Shown here: positions 1 through 10,171 of the stretch, piece by piece | How positions within the stretch are numbered: position 1 is the first letter of the stretch | Layout of the letters: the number at the start of each line of letters is the position of its first letter | Assembly (NCBI GenBank): GCA_037127315.1 | Contig: JBBBDQ010001027.1 | Coordinates: 3,841,001 to 3,905,000, forward strand | DNA length: 64,000 bases | Reading direction: 5' to 3' | DNA from: Ascarosepion bandense | Lineage: Eukaryota; Mollusca; Cephalopoda; Sepiida; Sepiidae | Made by a program: the position numbers and the translations under genes | Notes under the pieces: model-generated | What the model saw: only the letters and a program-made list of their open reading frames with translations | Told to the model about the DNA's origin: nothing | The model's database searches: none

Positions 1-350
1 GAGTGTATGTGTCGAGAGACTGTGAGAAAGTGAGAAAGAAAGTTTGTGAAACAGTCTGAGAGAGAGAGAGAGAGGCAGGGTGGAGAGAGGGAGAGTTTTG
101 TTCTTTTAAATGTTAATGTTATTTTTAGATTAAACCTGCTCGGTTCTCTAATTTTGCTCACCTACGAATAATAAGAATAAAATTAAATTTAAGTCGCCTA
201 ACAACAATGACGGCCATTATTGCCACCTTCATTGCCACCTCCGCCACCATTAGCCGCGCCCTCACTACCACCAGCCATTGTCAAATGACAATTTATATCA
301 TATTCGGTAACACCTTCAGATAGGTAACCATGAAATAACTGTCGGATTTC
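1..350. other. Non-coding flank with a short GA tract
   Basis: A purine-rich stretch with a short (GA)n run near 57-76, then AT-rich unique-looking sequence containing a few ACC/GCC-rich triplets near 210-275. No supported gene or recognisable mobile element. Confidence 0.5.
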
Positions 351-392
351 TTTTTAAATACTACTCGTATTAATATCTGACATACAAAATTC

Positions 393-406
393 ACACACAC
401 ACACAC

Positions 407-447
<41 letters not shown>
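393..447. repeat. CA/TA dinucleotide microsatellite
   Basis: A (CA)n run passes directly into (TA)n. Open frames across it on the minus strand encode only IYIYIY and are not a gene. Confidence 0.95.
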
Positions 448-450
<3 letters not shown>

Positions 451-769
451 AGTATTTTTTTTTTTTTTATTTGGTCTTCTACACCAATGTTGACTTTTCT
501 GCTTTGTGACTGTACATACAGATATTGCTTTTTACTCATATGACTTACAACAAGATTCGTGAAACGTAGGACTTAATTTGGGATTTTTATTGCTGTTTAT
601 TGTTGATTTGGGTGTTGTTGTTACTCTTGCTTGCTTGTTTATTCGTTCACACGAGCCTATTAATCGAAATATTGATCTCCGGAAGACTTACCTTTAACAG
701 GTGGAAGTTTTATTTGGTGAGTTACAACACATTATTTTTTTCTTTTTCTTCTTTTTCACTCTGCTTCCG

Positions 770-2138
770 ATCTCTCTCTCTCTCTCTCTCTCTATCTGTC
801 TGTCTCATTCTCTCTATATATATATTCCTCTCTTTCTCTTACACTTCACTCTCTCCCTTTCACTTTTTCTCCCTTTCCCTATCTACTGCTATAGATATCT
901 TTCTTTCTCTCTCACTTTTTCTTTTTCTCCTTCCTTCTCTCTCTCCCTCTATAGTTATCTTTCTCTCTCTCTCGCTTCTTCTCTCTTTCACTCTCTCCCT
1001 CTATAGTTAACTTTCTTTCTCTCTTACTTTCTCTCTCTTTCGCTCTCTCCCTCTATAGTTATCTTCCTCTCTCTCTCTCTCTCGCTTCTTCTCTCTTTCA
1101 CTCTCTCCCTCTATAGTTAACTTTCTTTCTCTCTTACTTTCTCTCTCTTTCGCTCTCTCCCTCTATAGTTAACTTTCTTTCTCTCTTATTTTTTCTCTCT
1201 TTCACTCTCTCCCTCTATAGTTATCTTCCTCTCTCTCTCTCTCGCTTCTTCTCTCTTTCACTCTCTCCTTCTATAGTTAATTTTCTTTCTCTCTTACTTT
1301 TTCTCTCTTTCTCTCTCTCTCTCTATAGTTATCTTTCTTTCTCTCTCGCTTTTTTCTCTTTCACACTTTCTCTCTACACTTAACTTTCTTTCTCTCTCGC
1401 TTCTTCTCTCTTTCTCTCTTCTTTCTCTCTCTATATATTCCTTTCTTTCTCTTTCACTTCACTCTCTCCCTTTCACTTTTTCTCCTTTTTTCTATCTACT
1501 GCTATAGATATCTTTCTTTCTCTGTCACTTTTTCTCTTCTTCTCTTTCACTCTCTCCCTCTATAGTTATCTTTCTTTCGCTCTCACTTTTCTCTCTTTCA
1601 CACACACACTCTCTCTCTTTATGTAGTTAACTTTCTTTCTCCCTCTATTCTTCTCTCTTTCTCTCTCCTTCTCTTTCTATATATTCCTCTCTTTCTCTTA
1701 CACTTCACTCTCTCCCTTTCGCCTTTTCTCTCTTTCCCTATCTACTTCTATAGATATCTTTCTTGTTCTCTCTCACTTTTTCTCTTTTTCACTCTCTCCC
1801 TCTATAGTTATCTTTCTCTCTCTTTCTCTCTCGCTTCTTCTCTCTTACAATTTCTCCCTCTATAGTTATCTTTCTCTCTCTCTTTCTCGTTTCTTCTCTC
1901 TTTCACTCTCTCCCTCTATAGTTCCTTTTCTTACTCTTTAACTATTTCTCTCTTTCTCACTCTCACTCTATATTTCTCTTTCTTACTCCTTCATTTTTCT
2001 CTTTCCCTCTCTCTTTTATTTTTCTCTTTCTTTTTCTCTCATTTTTATCACTTTCTCCTTATTTACTTCTCTTTCACCTTAAATTTCCCATTCCTCCTAA
2101 CTAAATATTTCTCCCTTTCTTTCTCTTTCTCTCTCTTG

Positions 2139-2191
<53 letters not shown>
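770..2191. repeat. Pyrimidine-rich CT minisatellite ending in TA repeat
   Basis: About 1.4 kb of CT-rich DNA. The landmark CCCTCTATAGTTA recurs about every 41-69 bp (near 945, 998, 1049, 1118, 1159, 1211, 1268 and on to about 1920), so it is a degenerate minisatellite of roughly 50-bp units rather than a plain (CT)n tract. It ends in a (TA)n run at about 2157-2191. Open frames in it (600-1010, 701-1006) are translated repeat. Confidence 0.85.
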
Positions 2192-2193
<2 letters not shown>

Positions 2194-2408
2194 ATTTGTA
2201 AACGAGTTATTACGTGACTTAGGTTTCTACAATGAGTGGTGTTTTCAGACGATTTGCAATAAAACTTGGTCGCGTAATAACTCATTTACAAATAGAAAAT
2301 ATTCAAAAGTTCTACAATATAATTGTATTGAGCACTTTTTAATAAAAATGCGCACTGGTCTAATCTTATTTTGACCAGAAACTAAGTAATTAAACAAAAC
2401 AATTAATC

Positions 2409-2485
<77 letters not shown>
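2192..2485 (+). repeat. Dispersed repeat E1, copy 1, with TA tail
   Basis: Positions 2270-2400 closely match 6477-6620, and more distantly 30435-30523 plus 31143-31175. The left end at 2195-2215 is an inverted copy of 2273-2293 (21 bases, one mismatch), so this copy can fold back with a loop of about 57 nt. A (TA)n run of about 75 bp follows. In copies 1 and 2 the TA run leads into Penelope-type sequence. Nature unknown; possibly the end of a retroelement. Confidence 0.7.
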
Positions 2486-2488
<3 letters not shown>

Positions 2489-2501
2489 CCATGACCAATA
2501 A

Positions 2502-2893
2502 ATGTTTAACGAAATCCCTGATATATATATGTGTTCGATTTCATCCATGGAGAATCCTAAAGGTGAAAAAATATATATCGGAAACACCATGAACGTATTT
2601 AAAAACCGATTTTACAATCACCTCTCATCCTTCAATAACAAAGAAAAGCAAAACATGACGTCTCCCTCCAAATACTTTTGGAAGTTAAAAGACGAAAATA
2701 AAACACCTAAAGTTAAATGGAAAATCCTAAACAAGTAAGAACAGCTAAATCAAGAAAGGAACTACGTTTCCTTTGTCTTCAAGAAAAAATTGAAATCATT
2801 AAATATATGAATAGCAACAAACTTTTAAACCAGAGGCATGAAACCACAGTAAACTGCAAGTACATTAAAGAACTAACCTTACAATCATGCTAA
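2502..2893 (+). pseudogene. Penelope-like element GIY-YIG endonuclease remnant
   Basis: The reading frame from 2502 carries a GIY-YIG-type start (GEKIYIGNT) followed by FKNRFYNHLSSFNN and SKYFWKLKDENK. These are the landmarks of the C-terminal endonuclease of Penelope-like retroelements, which nicks the target for reverse transcription. After the stop at 2738 a shifted frame continues with a basic, Cys-containing tail (LLNQRHETTVNCKYIKELTLQSC) ending near 2891. Only the EN end is present; the reverse transcriptase is missing, replaced upstream by a TA microsatellite and repeat E1. An antisense copy of the 3' end lies at 6663-6782. Confident on family; dead as a gene. Confidence 0.8.
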
Positions 2894-3735
2894 AAAATAA
2901 TACAAAAGCCAGAGATAGAACCCCTTAGAAATGATACACCTTCATAGTACTAACAACACTCTTACACACACCACAAACCGTGATCTAATTTAAAATTTTA
3001 AAGTATTAAAAATTTTATAGAAAAAATCGATTTCCTAAATTCAAAATTAAGGTTAAATATACAAAATGAGATTAATTATAAAAACTGTGCTTAAATACAA
3101 ACATTAAATTTTACCTATTACCTTAAATACAAACATACCTATTACCTATTTGCCTATTACCTTAAATACAACATTAAATCTTACCTCCTACATTAAATTC
3201 TACTTATTACGCACCCATTACCTACTTACCTATTACCTTAAATACTAACATTAAATTTTACCTCTTACATTAAATCTTGCCTATTACACACCACAAACTG
3301 TGATCTAATTTAAAATTTAAAATTTAATAGAAGAAATCGATTTCCTAAATCCAAAATTAAGATTAAATATACAAAATTAGATTAATTATAAAAATTGTGC
3401 TTAAATACAAAAATATTCTATAGTTGTACAAATAAGCGGTAAGTCCAATCCCATCCCTCCCCACCCCTTATACCTCCCTACTCTGCTCCTCTAAGAAATC
3501 CAAAGGATAAAGTCTAGTCGCAAGATCATAAAAACTTACATCCTATCTGCTAATGTTAAATCTGTTTACAAAATTGCAAGACACTCATTAATCAACTATA
3601 TTCCCTACCCACACCACTTTCTTCAAAATTCAAACGGACAATTCACAAGACTTATTCCCTTATCACTAATCCCCACCAACATCCCACACACAACTCACCA
3701 AATGTAAGAAAAGAGGCTTTCCATTCTTGTCCACA
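2894..3735 (+). repeat. 3' non-coding part of PLE copy with internal duplication
   Basis: AT-rich DNA downstream of the endonuclease remnant. About 125 bp at 2969-3096 is repeated directly at about 3287-3411 (both begin near CACACCACAAAC and end at TGCTTAAATAC). Between them are short repeats of TACCTATTACCTTAAATAC type. No gene. Confidence 0.65.
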
Positions 3736-3791
3736 CCACCTGATGAGACATTGTACTTTCAATGTCGAAACAAATGTACGATTTGTAGTGG
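3736..3791 (+). ncRNA. Hammerhead ribozyme, Penelope-associated
   Basis: All conserved blocks of a hammerhead are present in order. The core CTGATGA is at 3740-3746. Stem II is GACATTG/CAATGTC (7 perfect pairs, 6-nt loop). GAAA is at 3767-3770. Stem III is CAAAT/ATTTG (5 perfect pairs). The cleavage triplet is GTA at 3785-3787, so cleavage would fall after 3787. Stem I is CCAC (3736-3739) with GTGG (3788-3791). A rival stem I pairs GTCCAC upstream with GTGGAC. Hammerheads in the terminal repeats of Penelope-like elements are established in the literature, and this one sits about 850 bp downstream of a PLE endonuclease on the same strand. Activity is inferred from sequence only. Confidence 0.82.
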
Positions 3792-3862
3792 ACATATAAA
3801 AAAATTGTACATGTTCTGAAATATAATTTATTATATATATATATATATATATATATTCAGCG

Positions 3863-4554
3863 GACCTCAAGTGGAATGACTATATCGAATCCATTGCTAA
3901 ATCCGCTGCTATGAAAGTCGGTTTTCTGTGCAGGGCTCGGAGGTTTTTTCTGTCTGAATCTATCCTGCGCATTTATAAATCTACCATCTGCCCGTGCATT
4001 GAATACTGTTGCCATATCTGGTCGGGTGTCCCTGCTATTCTCCTTGGGCTTCTCGACAAGGTACAGCGGAGGGTCTGTAATGTGATCGATACCGACTTAG
4101 CAGACCGTGGCTTCCCTGTGTCTCTTCTATAAATACTTTCACGGCTTCTGCTCCGATGAACTTAGATCACTGGTGCCCCCTAGATACGAATTTGCACGAG
4201 ATACTAGATTAGCAGCTAGATCCCACCCTTTTACAGTGAAACCTATAAAATGCAAATGCAACTTCTACTCCAACAGTTTCTTTTCTCGCACTTCCCGACT
4301 GTGGAATTCCCTTCCACATGACTGCTTCCTCGACGGCTACAATCTCCAGGAGTTTAAATGTTATGGTCAATAGACACCTCCTAACAAACTAACTCGTTTC
4401 CATTCTTTCAAACACTCTTCCCACCCACCCATCTATCTATCACCCCTCTTCTGACATTTCCTATATCTAACCACTCCTTCTATTTACCTTCTCCTATGTA
4501 GCCCCAAGCGCAATAGTGGCAGTGGAATGCCTTGCTTGGGGTGAAATGATTATA
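3863..4554 (+). mobile_element. LINE-A (Jockey/CR1-type) 3' fragment
   Basis: A 5'-truncated non-LTR retrotransposon. The first frame (to 4130) encodes the C-terminal end of a reverse transcriptase (GFLCRARRFFLSESILRIYK, then CIEYCCHIWSGVPA). About 30 bp that other copies keep (for example 6440-6470) is missing near 4110, shifting the frame. The second frame continues LRSLVPPRYEFARDTRLAAR to LWNSLPHDCF and YNLQEFKC. The 3' UTR ends in the family signature GTGGCAGTGGAATGCCTTGC then GGGGTGAAATGATTA. LINE-A names the family of fragments with this tail in the window. Confidence 0.85.
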
Positions 4555-5075
4555 TATATATATCCAAGTTATCTTTCGGGTTTAAAATGCCACTAACCAG
4601 GGAAAAATCAGATAAATTAAATAAACCAAATATTTACGTAAGATATATTGATAATATTATTATAATCTTTATTTTTATCACTATTTCTGAAATTAGATAT
4701 TGTAGCTAATTTACACTCTTTACATCGTGCGAACTGTTTTCCTCATTTTTTTTTTTTTTTTTTTGCCATATTTACAACAGTTCAGCTGTTTTACGCCCCG
4801 ACCATGGTATTCGTCGGAATTTTGAACCGAACCCTTTCTTTAGTCCACGGTGGTATATTGTTCTAATTCTATGTGTTTTTTTTTGGGGGGGGGGGGGGCT
4901 AAGATCATAGTGTAGTATCTGTTCTTATATCGGTTTCGATTAATTCCATTTGGTAACTCTCGAAGTTCTTTGTTCCCTCTTCTATAGCCAAGTATTGAAC
5001 TCACAATTCTTTGGGTCGAGTCAGTTTTTGAATTAATTAACCAATGCTTTTATCAACTGAGACATATATCCTTGA
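4555..5075 (-). mobile_element. tRNA-derived SINE2 remnant (tentative), antisense
   Basis: The segment ending near 5065 resembles 33520-33770. Read on the minus strand it starts with a tRNA-like head: an A-box-like CTCAGTTGATAAAAGC and, about 35 bp on, a B-box-like GAGTTCAATAC. The remainder is AT-rich and holds a G(13) run near 4886-4899. The left part (4555-4760) shows nothing recognisable. Confidence 0.45.
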
Positions 5076-5339
5076 GGAAAGAGAAACCACTGGAAAATAC
5101 GAAAACTCAAGGAATCAGTGCATATGCCGGGCCACAAAAATGTCATTAGCCGGCCAAACAACACATCAAGTGAGTGAATTTTAGGTACATATAAAGATAA
5201 TGGATAAGTTTATTTTTACCAGAGCTTACACTCCATATTACTGGTTTTCAAAGGGGCCGGCTTAGGAGATTTTTGTGGCCTAGCATATGTGCTGATTCCT
5301 TGAGTTTTCGTATTTTTCAGTGATGTTTTCTGTCTACTA

Positions 5340-6260
5340 TTTCAACTTCATTCTTCATTTATATGGTCAGCCATGCCTGATTCTTCTATTTTCGCTCGTG
5401 CTACGGCTTTACGGTGTTCTTGCAGTCTTATCTTAATGGGATAGCCTGTTACGTCTTTATATTTCTTACAAGAGCTGCACAGGATAGCGTACACGTGGTC
5501 CTTAATCATGTTCTCCTCTGTGGAGGGGTACTCGGAAGGGATGTCTGCATAGCGTTGAATTACTCTTAAAGGTTTTCCTGGTGTTATATTGACCACAGAT
5601 CTTTTGTATATTTTCCAATAAGCCCTTCACATCAGCTGTTTTCTGAATGTTGTTATCTTATTGTACTCTTCTATTCCAGTTTATACGGGCTGCTGCCATG
5701 TACCCAAAGTAATTGTTAAGTTGTAAAACTACTGGTTATATTCACCATTTCTTTTCCATATATATGCTCTGAGTCACCAATTTTTGCTCGATATTGAAGG
5801 CAACAGACGATCCCTTTCTTTACATTGTATGAGTGGCGGGAGTCGAAGTTGAGGTATTTTCCGATGAATGTTGGCATACAGTATTCGAATATCTTGAACC
5901 CATGCTCTTATAGTGATATTAGTACATCCAGGAATGCTAGTTAGTTGCTATTTTCTTTCTCCATTGTAAACTGCATCAATGGTATTAGTGAGTTTACATG
6001 GTCCAGTAGTAGCTGAACCTCTTTCTGGCGTGGCCAGAGTATAAAGGTGTGTATCTCAGTCGTACAGTTAACTTCAGGGATGTTTATTTTAATGCCATTT
6101 GCTTGAACTCTTCCATGTTTATTTGTTAGCCATTGCTGGTCATAATGGTGAACCCATCGTCAAGTCTTCATCCTGTCAATATATTTTGCTTCTATTCTGA
6201 AGTATGTTTGTGTGCAGAAAGTCAGCATCTGTATTCAGGTTATCTATTGGTATACTGGTA
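5340..6260 (-). pseudogene. Penelope-like element: RT C-terminus plus GIY-YIG endonuclease
   Basis: Read leftward on the minus strand, several broken frames give PLE landmarks in order. First comes MGSPL, an in-frame stop, then PAMAN (the RT GSPLSP block). Next is HTFILWPRQKEVQLLLDHVN, in the place where PLEs have their catalytic (R)YVDDTF box, with the catalytic residues lost or shifted. Then FTMEKENSNQLAFLDVLI, then PTFIGKYLNFDSRH with VKKGIVCCLQYRA. The frame at 5596-5348 carries the endonuclease: VYAILCSSCKKYKDVTGYPI and RLQEHRKAVARAKIEESG. It differs clearly from the PLE at 2.5 kb and the PLE at 32.6 kb. Stops and frameshifts make it inactive. Confidence 0.8.
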
Positions 6261-6375
6261 CGTTCTCTTAAGTTCAATACTTAGCTCTTTGTATTATTGG
6301 TCCCCATAGTGTATTCGTGTCTATGCTGTATTCTTTCTAGTCCTTGGGGATCAATCTACACTCGTGGAAGTGTTC

Positions 6376-6473
6376 ATTTGACAAAATCCAACGGAAAATA
6401 TACAATGTGATTGATACCGACTTGGCGGCTTGGCTGCAGTCGCTGTCTCACCGGCGTGACGTGGCTTAAACCT
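6376..6473 (+). mobile_element. Short LINE-A internal fragment
   Basis: About 95 bp encoding the LINE-A stretch around a KIQRKIYNVIDTDLAA-like peptide and the LSHRRDVA block. Broken on both sides; the right side joins repeat E1. Confidence 0.7.
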
Positions 6474-6615
6474 AGGTCGCGTAATAACTCGTTTACAAAT
6501 GGAAAATATTCAAAAGTTCTACAATATAATTGTATTGAACACTTTTTAATACAAATGTGCACTGGTCTAATCTTATTTTGACCAGAAACTAGGTAATTAA
6601 ACAAAACAATTAATC

Positions 6616-6662
<47 letters not shown>
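6474..6662 (+). repeat. Dispersed repeat E1, copy 2, with TA tail
   Basis: Nearly the same as 2270-2400 with only scattered substitutions, followed by the same kind of (TA)n run (about 6619-6666). It lacks the left inverted arm of copy 1. Confidence 0.8.
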
Positions 6663-6670
<8 letters not shown>

Positions 6671-6782
6671 GTTTGTCGTGTGTGTAAGGGTGATGTTAGT
6701 ACTATGAAGGTATATCATTTCTAAGGGGTTCTGTCTCTGGCTTTTGTAGTATTTTTTAGCATGATTGTAAGGTTAGTTCTTC
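6663..6782 (-). mobile_element. PLE 3'-end fragment (family of 2.5 kb element)
   Basis: The reverse complement matches 2860-2985 over about 120 bp, covering the end of the endonuclease frame and the start of its 3' region. It joins a LINE-A fragment abruptly at about 6782. Confidence 0.75.
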
Positions 6783-7457
6783 TATAAATACTTTCACGGC
6801 TTCTGTTCTAATGAACTTAGATCACTGGTGCTCCCTAGGTATGAATTTACACGCGCTACTAGATTAGCAACTAGGTCCCACCCTTCTACAGTGAAACCGA
6901 TAAAATGTAACCGCAATTTCTACTCTAACAGGTTCTTTTCACGGACTTCCCACCTTTGGAATTCCCTTCCGCATACTTGCTTCCCCGACAGCTACAATCT
7001 CCAGGAATTTAAATGTAAGCTCAATAGACATCTCCTATCACACTAACTCGCATCCAATCTCTCAAGCTCTTTTTCCATCTACTCTACCCACATCCTCGGT
7101 ATCCTCATCCGTCTATTACCCTCCTTTTGACATTTCCTATAACTAACTCCTCTTTCTCATCACTTTCTCCTATGTAACTCTCTGTGGAATTCCCTTCCCT
7201 ATACTTGCTTTCCCGACAGCTACAATCTCCAGGAATTTAAATGTAAGGTCAATAGACATCTCCTATCTCACTAATTCGCATCCATTCTCTCAAGCTCTTC
7301 TTCCATCTACTCCACCCCCATTCTCGGTATCCTCATCCGTCTATTACCCTCCTTCTGACATTTCCTATAACTAACCCCTCTTTCTAATCACTTACCCCTA
7401 TGTAACCCCCTGTGCAACAGTGGCAGTAGAATGCCTTGCTTGGGGTGAGATGATTAA
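6783..7457 (+). mobile_element. LINE-A 3' end with internal tandem duplication
   Basis: Encodes the last part of the LINE-A protein (RSHPSTVKPIKCNRNFYSNR, LWNSLPHTCFPDSYNLQEFK, stop near 7044) and the 3' UTR. At about 7173 the sequence jumps back to the CTGTGGAATTCCCTTCC position and repeats the last 280 bp, ending in GGGGTGAGATGATTAAAAAA. Confidence 0.85.
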
Positions 7458-7611
7458 AAAATGTCACTGCGTGCCCCTTACTTTCGGCCTTGTGTCACAA
7501 CTAAGCTTCGCTTAGAAAAGCACTATAATACTCATCACTTCCATCATTATTATTTTACAAGCACCAGCTTGAGTGACTCTCGGTGGTCATTTTTTGTCAT
7601 TTTTTTTCACA

Positions 7612-8480
7612 CTAATTTGCATCCATTCTCTCAAGCTCTTTTTCCATCTACTCCACCCCCATTCACTGTATTCTCATCCGTCTATTACCTTCCTCCTGAC
7701 ATTTCCTAGAACTAACCCCTCTTTCTCATGACTTTTTCCGATGTAACCCCCTATGCAACAGTGGCAGTAGAATGTCTTGCTTAGGGTGACAATCTCCAGG
7801 AATTTAAATGTAAGATCAATAGACATCTCCTATCTCACTAACTCGCATCCAATCTCTCAAGCTCTTTTTTTTTCATTTACTCCACCCCCATCCTCGGTAT
7901 CCCCATCCGTCTATTACCCTCCTCCTGACATTTCCTATAACTAAGCCCTCCTTCTCATCACTTTCCCCTATGTAACCCCCTGTGCAACAGTGGCAGTAGA
8001 ATGCCTTGCTTAGGGTGACAATCTCCAGGAATTTAAATGTAAGATCAATAGACATCTCCTATCTCACTAACTCGCATCCAATCTCACAAGCTCTTTTTTT
8101 TTTATCTACTCCACCCCCATCCTCGGTATCCCCATCCGTCTATTACCCTCCTCCTGACATTTCCAATAACTAACCCCTCCTTCTCATCACTTTCCCCTAT
8201 GTAACCCCCTGTGCAACAGTGGCAGTAGAATGTCTTGCTTAGGGTGACAATCTCCAGGAATTTAAATCTAAGGTCAATAGACATCGCTTATCACACTAAG
8301 TCGCATCCATTCTCTCAAGCTCTTTTCTCCATCTACTCCACCCCCATTCTCGGTATCCTCATCCATCTATTACCCTCCTCCTGACATTTCCTATAACTAA
8401 CCCCTCTTTCTCATCACTTTCTCCTATGTAAGCCCCTGCGCAACAGTTGCAGCAGAATGCCTTGGTTGGGGTGAAATGAT
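7612..8480 (+). repeat. Tandem array of LINE-A 3' ends (229-bp unit)
   Basis: A partial LINE-A 3' UTR (7612-7788) is followed by three units starting at about 7789, 8018 and 8247. Each begins at ACAATCTCCAGGAATTTAAA and ends at the GCTTAGGGTG tail, giving a period of 229 bp. Only the last unit carries the terminal GAAATGATT and A-rich run. The region 7458-7611 between the two LINE pieces holds no recognised feature. Short frames here are translated 3' UTR. Confidence 0.85.
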
Positions 8481-8599
8481 TTTTTAAAAAAGAAGAAAAA
8501 GGGATCTTAGGCGAACCTTTAAAAATAGTGCTAATTGCCATTTGCAACTATTCTCTATGATAAATTGAATCTGACAAGCACAAGTTTTCTGCAGCACGC

Positions 8600-9595
8600 A
8601 CGCCCACTAACTGTTAATTTTTGTGTGTGGGTGCTTTTCAATTCCTCTCTGTAATCTCAGGTAACGAATTCAGCAATTATACTAAGATTGAAAGAGGCGT
8701 AAGACAAGGGTGCGTCTTTTCACCGGATCTATTCAACGTATACATCGAAACTATTCTGAAAACTCTAGAAGTTATGCCAGGATTTGTCATCGGAGGCCAC
8801 AATTTAAACAATATAAGGTACGCAGATGATACAGTGCTGATAGCAGACACAGAAAGAGAGTGTCAAGAAAGGACTACAAATAAACTGCAAGAAAACCAAA
8901 TGTATGGTCATCAGCAAAAAGGGTAGCCCAAATTCCCAATTACATGTGAGGGACTCTAAAATCAAGCAGATACAGAAATTTAAATACCTAGGAAGTGTTC
9001 TAACTGGAAACAGAAAGTGCGACCCTGAAATCCGAAGGTGAATTGGCATGGCGAAAGAAGCATTCCAGAAGTTGAGTAAAGTATTAAGAAACAGGACAAT
9101 TTCCCTAGAAACAAAGAAGAGAGTACTGGATTGCTATGTGATGTCGGTTTTTCAATATGGCAATGAATGTTGGACAATATCTTCGAGGACGAAGGAAAAT
9201 CATGAAGCAGCTGAAATGTGGTTCTACAGAAGGATGCTGCGGATATAATGGACCGAGCATATGAGCAATGACGAGGTTTCGGAAAGGATGGAAACGAAAA
9301 GGAAATTAATACTGAGCATCAGGAAGAGACAGCTAAAGTTCCTGGGACATGCAATGAGGAAGGAGGGTTTGGCAAACCTGATACTAACAGGCCAGATAGA
9401 GGGAAAAAGAGACAGGGGAAAGCAGCGGATAACATATTTGAAGGACCTCATCAGGTGGATGACGGAACGAGGGTTGCATGGTGCAACAGGAAAAAGTGTG
9501 CTAAGAGCCACCAGGGACAGGGAGATGTGGAAAACCATCATCGCCTACGTCCTGAAAGGACATGTCACATAAAAGAAGAGGAAGAAGAATGATAA
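8600..9595 (+). pseudogene. RTE-like LINE reverse transcriptase, 3' part
   Basis: Three consecutive, frame-shifted pieces of one reverse transcriptase. 8621-8926 has GVRQGCVFSPDLFNVYIE and the catalytic box NIRYADDTVLIADT. 9048-9248 has VLDCYVMSVFQYGNECWT and MWFYRRMLRI. 9261-9572 has KRQLKFLGHAMRKEGLANLI, LTGQIEGKRDRGKQR and a C-terminal MWKTIIAYVLKGH. The 3' tail is (AAGAAG)-like (9575-9590). The catalytic YADD is intact but the frame breaks at about 8926, 9041 and 9250. RTE is my best guess for the clade; the non-LTR nature is secure. Confidence 0.82.
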
Positions 9596-10171
9596 TTGTC
9601 TAATTGCAATAAAAATAAAAATGCCACGTTACTTTTTCCTCGCGTAAATTAACCAGGAAGGTTTTTCTAAACTTGTTAATCAAGTTCGTTACTCATCTAA
9701 TATTTACTTTGAAGAAAACAGTTTATTTTAGGATACCATTTAACAATAATACAATAACATCTAATATCTAAAACAGGACGCTAATATCTATTGAAATGAA
9801 GGTTTATGCACTGAAGCGTGGTTTTATTTTTGTAAAATATAAGCTCATAAAAGCACCGAGTTGTTGTCATGGTTAACTTCATGTTAACTTGCAAAAATAT
9901 TTTATAAAAACACTAGCTTATCTGTGCTACTAATACCAATGGCATTTTAAATATAGATTTCCACAGATCATTATTCTACCCTACTCTTGCTCGGACTCGG
10001 TCTATTTATTTCTAGACTTTTTGAGCACCTTCGGACATGACATTGACTAGCTCAAGCAAAGTAAAAAGTTACAAAATCAGTTGGCGTAAGTTTTACTAGA
10101 TTTTCTTCAATACTAGGCTTGAGATCCACTCCATGTAGATGAGTACTGAATGATAAGAATGTAAGAAGGGG
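9596..10171. other. AT-rich intergenic stretch
   Basis: No coding potential, repeat family or RNA motif recognised in about 575 bp. Confidence 0.5.

Noticed and set aside
600..1010. Plus-strand frames of 136 and 101 aa
   Set aside because: Low-complexity Leu/Ser/Phe reading of the CT tract with no domain.
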